A stretch of DNA of 64,000 nucleotides from Spiroplasma attinicola (GCF_023509825.1 NZ_JAKQXY010000002.1:1-64000); one strand, 5' to 3'; positions 40,488-51,769 are shown, counted from the stretch's first letter. Numbers and translations: made by a program. Notes: generated by a model not told the origin, from the sequence alone.

Positions 40488-43250
40488 GTGAAATGAACAA
40501 CCGACAAATTACGAGCTAAATGATTAGAGTTCTTTCAATCTAAAGGGCACTATCTTTTGCCTACTGCTTCTTTAGTACCAAAAGATGACCGTTCATTATT
40601 ATGAATTAATTCCGGTGTTGCTAATTTGAAACCTTATTTTGAAGGAAAACAAACACCACCCGCTCCAAGATTAGTTAATTCACAAAAGGCGATTAGAACT
40701 AATGATATTGAAAATGTTGGTTTAACTGCTCGCCATCATACTTTTTTTGAAATGTTAGGTAATTTTTCAATTGGTGACTATTTTAAGCAAGAAGCAATTG
40801 TTTGGGCTTGAGAATTTTTAACTAGTAAAAATTGATTAAATCTTAGTCCAGAAAAACTTTATATTACAATTTTTTCTGAAGATCAAGAAACAGAAAATAT
40901 TTGATTAAATGATATTAAAATTCCTAAAAATCATTTAATTTTAGGTTCAAGAAAAACCAACTTTTGAGATATGGGACAAGGACCTTGTGGTCCTAATACT
41001 GAAATTTATTATGATCGTGGTGCTAAATATGATCAAAATAAGATTGGTTTAAAGTTATTACAAGATGATATTGAAAATGATCGTTATATTGAAATTTGAA
41101 ATATTGTTTTTTCACAATATAATAACGATGGTTTTAACAATTATACAGATTTGCCAAGAAAGAATATTGATACAGGAGCAGGATTAGAGCGAATTGTTGC
41201 TGTTTTACAAGATGTGCCAACTAATTTTGATACTGATTTATTTCAAGCAATTATTAAAAAATGTGAAACTTTTTCACAATATCATTATGAGATTAATAAT
41301 TATTTTAAAAATGATCCAAAGCAAACGACAATTAATACTGCTTTTAAAATTATTAGTGATCATATTCGTTGTTTAACTTTTGCTATTGCTGATGGTGTTT
41401 TTCCAAGTAGCAAAACTCGGGGTTATATTTTACGAAGATTAATTCGTCGAGCTGAGATTTATGGTCAAAAATTAGCAATTAATAAGCCATTTTTATATCT
41501 TTTAGTACCAACAGTTATTGAACAAATGGCAGATTATTATCAAGAGTTAAAATCTAAAGCACAATTAATTGTTAATGTTATTAAAAATGAAGAAGTTAAA
41601 TTTTGACAAACTTTAGTGGCAGGAAAAGAATTGTTATTAAAGATTATTAAAGAAAATCAAACAATTTCAGGCGAAAATGCTTTTAAATTATTTGATACTT
41701 TTGGTTTTCCAATTGAGTTAACACAAGAATTAGCACAAGAAAACAAAGTGGATGTTGATTTAGAAAGTTTTTATGCTTTATTAAATCAACATAAAGTTAA
41801 TGCTCGTAATGCTCAAGGTGATATTAAAGCACTAACAGAACAAAATCCGTTATTAATTAACTTACAATTAAAATCAAGTTTTGTTGGTTATCAACAAGAA
41901 CGAATTGATGATAGTAAAATTATTTTTCTTTTTAAAGATGATAATCAAGCATATCAAAGTTTAGAAAATACTAATGGTTATCTAATTTTAGATCAAACAC
42001 CATTTTATGCTGAAAAAGGTGGCCAAGCAGCCGATACAGGAGAAATTACTGGTGAAAATGGTTATGGTCATGTTTTAGATGTTCAATCAGTTAATAATTT
42101 TAATATTCATTATTTAGAAGTGGTTGGTAAATTAAGTAAAGATGATTTTGTTATTGCAAAAATCAATCAATTAAAGCGTTATTATACAAGAAAAAATCAC
42201 TCGGGAACACATTTATTACATGCAGCATTAAGAACAATTTTAGGTTCTCATGTTATGCAATCAGGTAGTTTTAATAATGATGAATACTTACGATTAGATT
42301 TTAGTCATTTTACAACTGTTACTGAAACACAAATTGTTCAATTAGAAACACAAGTACAAGCATGAATTGATGCAGCAGTACCAGCAGAAGTATTTCATTT
42401 AACTCATGATGAAGCTTTAAAAATTGGCGCTTTGGCATTTTTTGGTGAAAAGTATGATCAAATTGTTCGTGTTGTTAAGTTTGGTGATTTTTCAATTGAA
42501 TTGTGTGGTGGTACTCATTGTGGTAATAGTAAAGAAGTTGAAGATTTATTAATTACTAGTGTTGAATCAAAAGGTTCAGGTAATTATCGGATTCAGGCAC
42601 TAACAAGTTTTAAAACAATTAAAGAATTTTTAAACGAAGAAATGAACCAAATGAAACAAGTTAGTCAAAATCTCGCTAGTTTTTATCAAAAAAATCGGAA
42701 GATTAAAGTTGATAGTAAATTGGAACAACAATTAACAATTTTTAATAAACTTAATGCTACTAAAACTGATTGAAGAACAGCAAAAAAACTATTGCCAGAA
42801 CTACAAGAACAATATCGTAAATGAAAAAAAGTTATTGATGCTCAATTTGAAAAAGAACAAGCACAAGCGTTTTTAGATTTAAAACCAATTGTAGCAAAAG
42901 ATGGTAAAAATTTATTAGTTCATCATTTTCAAAACTTTAATCTTAATGTTTTAAAAAATCTTAGTGATTATTATCGTAATCGTTATCAAGATTTAATTGT
43001 AATTTTCTTAAATCAAGTTGTGGCAAATAATGAAACTTTAATTTTAGTAGCAATTAGTAAAACTTTAGCTGCTAATAATTATGATGCTAAAGCAGTTTTA
43101 ATGACAGTTTTACAATCATTTCCTGGTCAAGGTGGTGGAACAAACTTATTAAGTCAAGGAAAAATTCAGGGAATTATTACTTCAGAACAAGTAATACCTT
43201 ATTTTGTTAATTCAGAAACAACGCAAGAAAATGAAATAAAAAATGGTTAA
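40488..43250 (+). CDS. alaS: Alanyl-tRNA synthetase
   Basis: 920 aa. Class II core motifs [19 protein letters not shown] and TGAGLERI, the editing domain zinc site (NHSGTHLLH and CGGTHCGN), and the C-terminal C-Ala region with [12 protein letters not shown]. It starts with GTG (40488) after AAAAGGAAAA. More than ten TGA codons are Trp. It is complete and ends in a terminator shared with the Spx gene. Confidence 0.95.
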
Positions 43251-43270
43251 TAAAACTTAACCATTTTTTA
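43237..43270. terminator. Convergent terminator
   Basis: AAAATGGTTAA pairs with TTAACCATTTTTT between alaS and spx, with T runs on both strands. Confidence 0.8.
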
Positions 43271-43272
43271 AA

Positions 43273-43641
43273 TTAATCATCTAAATTACTGCGTAAAAAT
43301 ATTTCAATTTCGTCTTCATTATAACCAACTTGAATCTTTTTCTTTTCAAAGTCAACAATGATTGGTCGTTTTAAGATTCTTGGTTCATCTTTAATTAATT
43401 GATAGATTTCTGGTAATCTTAATGTTTCAATATTTATTGCATGAGTTTTAATATACTTTGCTTTTGTTGCAATAATATCATTAACACCATTGGGTGCAAA
43501 TTGTAATAATGTTTTTATTTCTTGGTCAGTTAATGAATCTTTGATAATGTTCTTTGCTGTGTAACTAATATTATGTTCATTGAAAAACTTAATTGTTTTT
43601 CGTGAAGATGAACAACTTGATGAAAAATAAATCTTTTTCAT
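43273..43641 (-). CDS. spx: Spx/ArsC family regulator
   Basis: A 122-aa thioredoxin-fold protein. The redox site is reduced to Cys10 in SSCSSSRK (CxxS rather than CxxC), and the end ILKRPIIVD then VGYNEDEIEIFLR is typical of Spx. Spx binds the RNA polymerase alpha C-terminal domain during thiol stress; a single Cys means it cannot form the internal disulfide switch of B. subtilis Spx. It could also be a related ArsC-like reductase. Confidence 0.8.
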   Translation of the reverse strand: MKKIYFSSSCSSSRKTIKFFNEHNISYTAKNIIKDSLTDQEIKTLLQFAPNGVNDIIATKAKYIKTHAINIETLRLPEIYQLIKDEPRILKRPIIVDFEKKKIQVGYNEDEIEIFLRSNLDD

Positions 43642-43770
43642 ATCCTACCCCTGAATTTCTTTTATACTACCTTGATTTTCCCCATAATCTTTTAAAATCA
43701 TAATAGCACCTTTAAAATTAATTGTGTTATTTTGTGATTTAAAAATAAAAAATAATTTAAATTAAATCAT

Positions 43771-43799
43771 TTTACAAACAAAAAATAATATAGTATTAT
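43771..43799 (+). promoter_or_regulatory. Promoter of the nrdFIE leader
   Basis: TTTACA (43771-43776), 17-bp spacer, TATTAT (43794-43799). Transcription would start near 43806, about 25 nt before the cobalamin-type aptamer. Confidence 0.65.
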
Positions 43800-43814
43800 G
43801 ACTTTACAACTAAA

Positions 43815-44098
43815 AAATGAAAGTTTAGATGTTCGGGAAAAAGATGAAAATTCTTTGCTGTCCCAGCAACTGTAATGCTGATGAATGTTGAATTACCCAT
43901 TGAAACATTGTTTTGAGAAGGGCAACTAGTAAAAAGACGCTAAGCCAGTAGACCGGTCTAATTTTTCAGAAATAATCATTATTCCTGGGGGTGAATATTT
44001 AATTATTAAGTAATTTTATGATTTTTTTGTCGTAAAAAATTATAAAAAAGCAAAATAATTATTATCTTTAATGCCCCAATTAACTTGGGCATTTTTTA
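43815..44098 (+). promoter_or_regulatory. Cobalamin (AdoCbl) riboswitch before nrdFIE
   Basis: The leader carries the conserved aptamer blocks in order: TTCGGGAA (43832), GCTGTCCCAGCAACTGTAATG (43858; here split as GCTGTCCCAGC and AACTGTAATG), ACCCATTG ... GAGAAGGGCAAC, and the B12 box AAGCCAGTAGACCGGTC (43942; consensus AAGCCAGGAGACCTGCC). A hairpin terminator (AATGCCC with GGGCATT then TTTTTT, 44069-44096) follows before nrdF, so ligand binding could stop transcription. In other bacteria this class represses B12-independent enzymes or transport. Confidence 0.82.
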
Positions 44099-44128
44099 GT
44101 TATTAACGAAATTTGGAGGTAACAACTT

Positions 44129-45151
44129 ATGGCAACACATAAGAATCAGTATTATCAAGCATCATTATCACCATTAGGGTATAGTCAAAATGGTTTTAAA
44201 GGTAAGATGCGAGCAGTAAATTGAAATGTTATTAATGATGATAAAGATTTAGAAGTTTGAAATCGAATAACACAAAATTTTTGATTACCAGAAAAAATTC
44301 CGGTATCAAATGATTTAACTTCTTGAAGAACTTTAAGTAATGAATGACAACAATTAATTACAAGAACCTTTACTGGTTTAACTTTGTTGGATACAATTCA
44401 AGCAACACTTTGTGATCCAGCACAAATTCCAAATTCATTAACTGATCATGAACAAGTTATTTATGCTAATTTTGCTTTTATGGTTGGCGTTCATGCTCGT
44501 TCTTATGGAACAATTTTTTCAACTTTGTGTTCAAGTGAACAAATTGAAGAAGCACATGAGTGAGTTATTAATAATGAAAAGTTACAAGAACGCGCTAAAG
44601 CTTTAATTCCTTATTATAGTAATAGTGATCCATTAAAATCAAAAGTTGCTGCAGCATTAATGCCAGGGTTTTTATTATATGGTGGGTTTTATTTACCATT
44701 TTATTTATCAGCGCGTGGTAAATTACCAAATACTTCTGATATTATTCGTTTAATTTTACGTGATAAAGTAATTCATAATTATTATAGTGGTTATAAATAT
44801 CAAAGAAAAGTTGAAAAGTTGTCAGTAGAAAAACAAGCAGAAATGAAAAAATTTGTTTTTGATTTACTTTTTCAGTTAATTGATTTAGAAAAAACTTATT
44901 TAACAGAACTTTATCAAGGTTTTGATTTAGCTGAAGATGCCATTAAATTTAGTTTGTATAATGCTGGGAAATTCTTACAAAATTTAGGTTATGATTCACC
45001 ATTTACTGAAGCAGAAACAAGAATTGCCCCAGAAATTTTTACCCAATTATCAGCTAGAGCTGATGAAAATCATGATTTCTTTTCTGGTAATGGTTCATCT
45101 TATGTGATGGGAATTAGTGAAGAAACTGAAGATGAAGATTGAGAATTTTAA
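44129..45151 (+). CDS. nrdF: Ribonucleotide reductase radical subunit, class Ie (VPK variant)
   Basis: A 340-aa NrdF. Aligned with E. coli NrdF (offset 21), the first metal ligand Asp88 and both His (122, 216) remain, but three ligand Glu are replaced: Val119 (FMVGVHARSY), Pro179 (LMPGF) and Lys213 (RDKVIH). This VPK set marks the metal-free class Ie subunits of Mesoplasma and Mycoplasma, which carry a DOPA radical on the tyrosine (here Tyr126). GGAGG precedes ATG. It is first in nrdF-nrdI-nrdE, behind the cobalamin-type riboswitch. Confidence 0.93.
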
Positions 45152-45176
45152 TTTGAGAAAGTAAGGAGCAAGTAAA

Positions 45177-45650
45177 ATGCATAATGATGTCATAAAAGTC
45201 ACAAGTGACAAAGTAGTAAAGCCAAAGGGAGCAATTCATGTTGTTTATTATTCATCAATTTCTAATAATACGCATCGTTTTATTCAAAAATTAGCAGTTT
45301 TAAACTCACGAATTCCTTATCAATTAAGTGAAGAACTTTTAGTTAATCAAGATTATGTTTTAATCACACCAAGTTATAGTGGTGGTGGTGAATTTAAAAA
45401 GGGCGCTGTTCCAAGTCAAGTAATTAAGTTTTTAAATAATAAACAAAATCGTGATTTTTGTCGGGGAGTAATTGCTTCAGGTAATACTAATTTTGGTAAT
45501 ACTTTTGCCATGGCAGGGCCAATTCTTTCAAAAAAACTAAATGTTCCTTTACTTTACCAATTTGAATTACTAGGAACAGAACATGATGTGACAACCGTGA
45601 GAAAAGTTTTGACAGATTTTTGAAATTCTAATGACGGAGAAAACGAATAA
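45177..45650 (+). CDS. nrdI: NrdI flavodoxin-like protein
   Basis: A 157-aa flavoprotein with the FMN loop YYSSISNNTHRF, PSYSGGGEFKKGAVP and GVIASGNTNFG. In class Ie it is needed with oxygen to create the DOPA radical in NrdF. AAGGAGC precedes ATG. Its stop overlaps the nrdE start (TAATG), so translation is coupled. Confidence 0.94.
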
Positions 45651-47803
45651 TGGCAAAAATTACAACCTTATCAGGAAATTTAGAATCAGATCAATACATT
45701 GCTTTAAATGCTAAAACAAAGTTATTTGATTGAAATCAAGATAATTTTCAATTAGATTTACAAGCAGCTGAAGCTTATTTAGCAAATCATATTATTCCTA
45801 ATTTAAAAACATTTCCAACAACTAAAGCACGATTTGATTATTTAATTAAAAATCAATATTATGACGAAGAATTAATTAATAAATATGATTTTTCTGAAAT
45901 TGAAATATTAACAAATCAAGCTAATAGTTATCATCATCATTTTGCTAGTTTTGTTGGAGCATTAAAGTTTTTTAATGCTTATGCTTTAAAAAGTTTTGAT
46001 GGTAAAGAATATTTAGAAACTTATTCAGAACGAGTTTTGATGAATGCTTTATTTTTTGCTGATGGTAATTTTAAAAAAGCTCAAGATGTTTTAAGGGAAA
46101 TGATGTTAGGAAGATATCAACCAGCAACACCAACATTTTTGAATGCTGGCAAAAAACAACGGGGGGAGTATGTTTCTTGTTATTTGTTGCGAGTTGAAGA
46201 TAATATGGAATCAATTGCTCGTGCTGTTTCAACTTCTTTACAGTTATCAAAACGTGGTGGTGGCGTAGCGTTATGTTTAACTAATTTAAGAGAGCAGGGA
46301 GCACCAATTAAAAATATTGCTAATCAAGCAACTGGTGTCATTCCTGTTATGAAAATTTTAGAAGATGCTTTTTCTTATGCTAATCAATTAGGACAAAGAC
46401 AAGGTGCAGGTGCAGTTTATCTAAATATTCATCATCCAGATATTATGTTGTTTTTAGACACAAAAAGAGAAAATGCTGATGAAAAAATTAGAATTAAGTC
46501 TTTATCTTTAGGAATAGTTGTTCCTGATATTGCTTTTGAATTAGCAAAAAATAATCAAGATATGGCACTTTTTAGTCCTTATGATATTGAAAAAGTTTAT
46601 GGTAAACCAATGACTGATATTTCAATTACGAAGGAGTATGATAATTTATTAAAACATCCAGAAATTAAAAAAACTTTTATTAGTGCAAGAAAGTTATTTC
46701 AAACAATTGCTGAATTACATTTTGAAAGTGGTTACCCATATTTATTATTTGATGATACAGTAAACAATCGTAATCCCCATCCAGGACGAATTGTCATGAG
46801 TAATTTGTGTAGCGAAATTGTTCAAGTTAGTTCTTTAAGTGAATATCATGATGATTTAAGTTTTAAAACTATTGGTGAAGATGTTTGTTGTAATTTAGGT
46901 AGTGTTAATATTGCAAAAATGATGGAAAGTGGTAAGGAATTTGGTCAAGCAATTGCACAAGCAATTTATGCTTTAGATCATGTTTCAAGAAATAGTAATT
47001 TAGTTTCGGCACCATCAATTGTTGAAGGTAATAAAAATAATCATGCTTTAGGTTTAGGAGCAATGAATTTACATGGGTTTCTAGCAACAAATCAGATTTT
47101 TTATGATTCACAAGAAGCAATTGATTTTACTAATATCTTTTTTTATACGATGGCTTATTATGCTTTTAGTGCTTCTAATAAATTAGCACAAGAATTTGGC
47201 ACTTTTAATGGTTTTAAAAATAGTCAATTTGCTAATGGTGGTTATTTTGATAAATATATCAAGTGTCAAAGTGATAAATGATTACCAAAAACAGAAAAAA
47301 TTGCAGCAATCTTTGAGCAATATCAAGTTGAAATTCCAACCCAAGGACAATGAAAAATATTAGTGAAAAAAATTAAAACAACTGGACTTGCTAATTCACA
47401 TTTAATGGCAGTTGCTCCAACTGGCTCAATTAGTTATTTATCTTCTTGTACTCCTAGTTTACAACCAGTGGTTGCACCAGTCGAAACAAGAAAAGAAGGT
47501 AAATTAGGGCGAGTATATGTGCCAGCATACAAAATTACTGCTGAAAATTTACCATATTATAAATCTGGTGCTTATGAGATTGGACCTGATGCAATTATTG
47601 ATATTGCAGCAGCAGCACAACAACATGTTGATCAAGCAATTTCCTTAACTTTATTTTTTACTGATAAAGCAACAACTCGTGATTTGAATAAAGCTTATAT
47701 TCGTGCTTTTAAAAAAGGTTGTTCATCAATTTATTATGTTCGTGTTCGGCAAGATGTTTTGGAAGATAGTGAAAATTATGATTGCGATGCTTGTGTTGTC
47801 TAA
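45650..47803 (+). CDS. nrdE: Ribonucleotide reductase catalytic subunit, class Ib/Ie
   Basis: 717 aa, usual for NrdE. Catalytic cysteines appear in YVSCYLL and MSNLCSEI, the second half of the redox pair in DVCCNLGS, the substrate loop in GSISYLSSCTPSLQPV, and the C-terminal shuttle pair in CDACVV. It makes deoxynucleotides from NDPs using the radical of NrdF. The start overlaps nrdI by one base. A hairpin terminator follows at 47838. Confidence 0.95.
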
Positions 47804-47831
47804 TTATTATCATTATTTACTTATTAATTAA

Positions 47832-47985
47832 ACATAAAATAGTTTTAACTGTTTTATGTTTTTATTTTAATATAAAAAATGACCTTTTTTGAAGAAAGGT
47901 CTAATCTGAGCGAGATTTGGTTACACGCAAGTTAAATTTTACTTTAACTTATAACAATAATATTAGAACATAGTTTAAGATGAAA
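47832..47985. repeat. Direct repeat DR1, left of the OLD cassette
   Basis: About 150 bp that recur (with changes) at 51067-51300, right of the cassette. Contents: a terminator (ACATAAAATAGT with ACTGTTTTATGT), a second hairpin (GACCTTT with AAAGGTC), the shared core TGAGCGAGATTTGGTTAC, and a third hairpin (GTTAAA with TTTAAC). Read on the minus strand, the second hairpin followed by ATTTTTT would be a good terminator for a small RNA. Confidence 0.7.
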
Positions 47986-48004
47986 ATAAAATGTAATTAT
48001 GTCA

Positions 48005-48033
48005 TTGACAAGAAAGAGTAAAGAGAATATAAC
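48005..48033 (+). promoter_or_regulatory. Promoter of the OLD operon
   Basis: TTGACA (48005-48010), 17 bp, TATAAC (48028-48033): a near-consensus promoter 55 bp ahead of the first gene. Confidence 0.75.
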
Positions 48034-48089
48034 TTATTTAAAATGAAAAAACAAGGTTATATATAGATTATTGATTTATGGGAAAAGCA

Positions 48090-49988
48090 ATGGCAATACA
48101 ATGTTTTAAAATTAAAAATTATAAATCGATAGAAGAAGTAACAATAGATTTAAAAAATAAAAAACTTATTCCATTAATTGGAATAAATAATGTTGGTAAA
48201 ACTAATATTTTGGAAGCTTTAAATGCAATTAAAGGAAGTAGAAGAGGTTATTATTGAAATCATAAAAATCATGATCAACCTAATTTTAGAGTTGTTGATA
48301 ATTATTATCTTAAAAATGAAAATCATAATATTCCTACTAATTTTGATTTTGAAGTTGAATGTTTATTTTCTGATTCAAAGTTTACAGAAAAATTTTTTAT
48401 TAATAAAGACAATAAGAAAAATGCTATTCCTTTATTAGATAAATTAGTTAATAAGAATATTAATAGTTTTAAAAATATTATGAAAAATCATTTTAAAAAT
48501 AAATATTTTTTACAAAGGGATTTTGATTTTTTTATTGAAAATTTAAAAAAAGTTTTGGAAAATCCTAGTGAAATTCATTTATATCAAGCAGAAAATTATT
48601 TTCCATTCGACCAAAATCTTCTTATTTCAAATAATGATGATAAATTGAAGAAATCATTCAAAGATTTTCTTTTAAATAGTTATGTTTTTTCTTCAAAAGA
48701 AGAAATTGAAGATATAATAACAAAATTATTTGAATTTATTAATAATTTTAGAGAATTAAAAAAAACTATTTTAAATCATGACTTATCAAGTAAAATATTT
48801 TATATTTGTACTAGTTTAGAAAATTATGAAGAATTTAAAATTTTTAGTTCAATTGATTTGTCTAAAAAAAATATTGAACTAGATTTATTAAATAATTATT
48901 TAACACCTTTAATTTATTTTAATAAAGACTGAAAGAATATTTTAATAAAAATTGAAAGTTTATTAAACAATAAAAGTCAAAGTAAAAATGAAGAATTTCT
49001 AAAAAAAATTAATGAGATTTTAAAAAAAGAATTTTTATTAGATATTTTAAATGATGATAGTAATAATTATGTTGTTTATCCAAGTTTTTATATTGATAGA
49101 GATAAGTTTTTAAATTCTAAACTGATTTTGAAAAATAATAATTTAGAATGTGAAGAAAATATTGCTTTAATAAGTCAAGGATTAAGGAATAAATTATTTT
49201 TAAAATTAAATTTAGAATATTGCAAAAAATATTCAGATAGAGAAATTATTCTTTTACTTGATGAACCAGATCAAGGATTACATATTAGTGCCATTTTACA
49301 ATTATATAAAGAATTAAAGAAAATAACTGAAGAAACAAAAACTAAAATAATTTATACTACTCATAGTCCTTATTTACTAGGACATATTTTTGAAACTTAT
49401 CAAGATATTTTGATTGTTGAAAAGAATAAAAATAATAAAACTGTAGTTAAATCTTATTCTGAGAATAATAAAAATGAATTAACTGAAACTGCTTTAGGAA
49501 AAGAAATTACAATAACAGGTAATGATTATTTAGTTATAAATGCAATGAATCATAAAGATTTTAAGTACATAACTGTTGAAGGTAAAACAGATCATTCTTT
49601 TTATACTTGATATAATAAGAATTATGTCAAAGATAAAAATTTACACTTTATAAGTATTAATGGTAAATTTAATACTAAATTGATTAATTTTCTTAAAATT
49701 TCAAATTTAAAATATATTTCATTATACGATAATGATTATAAAAATAATAATTTTATAGATAAAAAAAGAATTATAAAATATAATGATGTTTTCTCACATA
49801 AAAAAATTAAAGATTTAGAAACTTTATTAAAGAATATTAAAGATGAACATTTAACACTTATCAAAAGTGATGATTTTAATAAACTTAATGATTATTATCA
49901 AAAATTATTACAAGAATCTGAAACTGAAGAAAATATTAAAGAATTATTTACATATTTAAAACAAAAATTTGGTGAATTAAATGACTAG
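48090..49988 (+). CDS. OLD family nuclease (ATPase with TOPRIM-like domain)
   Basis: About 632 aa. Walker A GINNVGKT (31-38), a SQGLRNKLFLKL signature, Walker B LLLDEPDQGLH, and TTHSPYL form an SMC-like ATPase interrupted by a long insertion. The C-terminus has YITVEGKTDHSFY and ISLYDND, the Glu and DxD landmarks of TOPRIM metal sites. OLD nucleases act in anti-phage systems (class 1 alone, class 2 with a UvrD-like partner). ATG 48090 follows GGGAA; ATG 48078 is also in frame. Its stop overlaps the next gene by 8 bp. Confidence 0.75.
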
Positions 49989-51054
49989 TTTCTTTTTGAA
50001 AAAACAAAATAATAATGCTTTAAAAGAAATAGTAAAGTTTGAATCAAAATTAGATCAAAAATTATTAAATCAAAAAGATAGTATTTCTAATAAATTAAAG
50101 CAAAATCTTTTTATCAAAGAGAATGTTACAATTTTTATATATCATGATTATTTATTTGAAAATGCAAAAAAACAATGTGAAAAATATTTAAATTTAGCAA
50201 TTTCAATTTTGGATGATTGTAAAGAATATAGTTGAGATAATATTTGAAATAATTTTAAAAAAATAATTTATGAAAAAGTAATTAATTATGATTGAGAATA
50301 TTTAATGATTTTTAGATGAATATTATTATTAATTTATTTAAATGAAAATCAAAAGATAGAATTAGAATTCTTTTTTATAGTTCATAAGAAGTTTGAGAAA
50401 GATTTTCAAAATTTTGGCTTTCTTACAGATAAGTATGGTTATTATTATGATAACAATAATTTAATTCAAATTGATGAAGAAATTTTTTTAGAATTTGATA
50501 AATTAGATAGTTTATATTTAAAGATTAAAAATTTTTTTGAGCAATTAGATATTTTTTTTCTTAAAAATTTTTCTCTTATAGTAAAAGAATTAAATTTTAA
50601 TTATAAAAAAATAAAGAATAAAATTATACAAAAAGATTATTTTTTTAATCATCAAAATTTAAGTAAATTAATTAAACCAAACCATAAAAAATATATAAGT
50701 AATTTTACAACAATCAAAAATAATTTGAATTTGCCAATTAATTATATTTTTATTAAATATTTAGTTGATAATAATTTTCTTTGTATAAATGAAAATTTAA
50801 TAGAAAACTTTTTGCAAAAAATTAATCAAGATTTAGAAATAGAAGATACTACTTTTTTGAGAGAAAAAATATTTAATTTTCTAAATAGAAGTAAAGTTTA
50901 TAAAAAAATAGATAAAAATTATATTTTTAATTTATTTGATGATTATAGTAATAATTATTTGGAAGAACATATTATAAAACAATTTCAAGATATGATTTCT
51001 GATCTTAAATTAGATATGCCTTTTCCTATAATTGAATTATGAGGAATAATATAA
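49981..51054 (+). CDS. Unknown 357-aa partner of the OLD nuclease
   Basis: Starts inside the OLD gene (8-bp overlap, ATGACTAG), so the two are translationally coupled and likely work together. The product is very rich in Asn, Lys, Ile and Phe, mostly helical, with hydrophobic stretches (MIFRWILLLIYL near residue 110) but no clear membrane topology. No helicase, nuclease or HNH motif is visible, so it is not a Gabija-type UvrD partner. Several TGA codons are Trp. Confidence 0.7.
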
Positions 51055-51066
51055 ATATTAAGCAAA

Positions 51067-51300
51067 TAAACATAAAACAGTTTATCTGTTTGGAATGCAC
51101 CTCAAAAATAGACACGAAAATAAAAAGTTATGTGAAACTACTTATGGAGGCGCATTCCAATTTTATTTTTATGTTTTTTTATTTAAAAGTAAAAATTTGA
51201 ATAAAAAAATAACCTTTCTTAAAGAAAGGTCTAATTTGAACGAGATTTGGTTACCTGCAAGTTAAGTTTTTTACTTTAACTTATAACAACAATATTATTA
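51067..51300. repeat. Direct repeat DR2, right of the OLD cassette
   Basis: Diverged copy of 47832-47985, split by the MITE-like element at 51091-51159 in the loop of the first hairpin. Conserved parts: ACATAAAACAGTTTATCTGTT ahead of the insertion, the hairpin CCTTTCTT-AAAG-AAAGG, TTTGAACGAGATTTGGTTAC, and AAGTTAAG with CTTTAACTT. The matching flank on both sides suggests that the cassette arrived by duplication or recombination at this sequence. Confidence 0.65.
51091..51159. mobile_element. 69-bp MITE-like element, copy B
   Basis: Starts TGGAATGCACCTC and ends GGAGGCGCATTCCA. It matches copy A at 34831-34900 except for about six substitutions and one missing base. It sits inside a terminator hairpin of DR2. 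Confidence 0.7.
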
Positions 51301-51305
51301 TATAT

Positions 51306-51662
51306 TTAGTATGAGCTGGTACAACAAAACAAGTTAATATTAACGAAAAGTCTATTGTTATAAAAATTAATAATATTGATACTTATTTTTATAATAAAAA
51401 TTTAATTAAAGTTAATACTAAAGATTTAATTAATAAGTGATATATAAATGATAACAATAAAATTTTTATTTTAAATGATGAACAACAAAAATTATTTATA
51501 AGTAAATTTAGTAAATTAACTTTTCAAATTGATCCTTATATTGAAATTACAAAATTAAAATTTGAAAATAATCAATTAAGACTTGAAAATGAATTGTTAA
51601 AAAACGAGATTAAAGATAATGGAAATGAAAAACTAAATGAACAAGATAGTTATGAAATGTAA
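51306..51662 (+). pseudogene. N-terminally truncated coiled-coil protein of the 61-64 kb family
   Basis: The frame WAGTTKQVNINEKSIVIKIN, ITYFYN-like (IDTYFYNKNL), TKDLINKW, ending in a coiled coil (KFENNQLRLENELLKNE) is clearly related to the three paralogs at 61381-63969, which have WSGTT/WIGST/WAGTT, TYFY and TKDL in the same order. Its first 40 residues and start codon are missing; open frame runs upstream into DR2 without a start. Two TGA codons are Trp. Ends with TAA at 51660. Confidence 0.65.
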
Positions 51663-51715
51663 ATTAAAAAAATAGTTTAAAATATTAAAATTTTCTTCTC
51701 TTTTACTCATAATAA

Positions 51716-51744
51716 TTGTTTAATTAAGATTTTTCTGCTATAAA
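51716..51744 (+). promoter_or_regulatory. Promoter of the M-box leader
   Basis: TTGTTT (51716-51721), 17 bp, TATAAA (51739-51744), with TGC just before the -10 box as an extended element. Confidence 0.7.
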
Positions 51745-51769
51745 TAAGGTAGATAAAATAATCGAATAT

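Noticed and set aside
47900-47985. A peptide encoded through the DR1/DR2 core
   Set aside because: The two copies differ by small indels that shift the frame, and no start codon or ribosome site is present, so a structural or RNA role is more likely.
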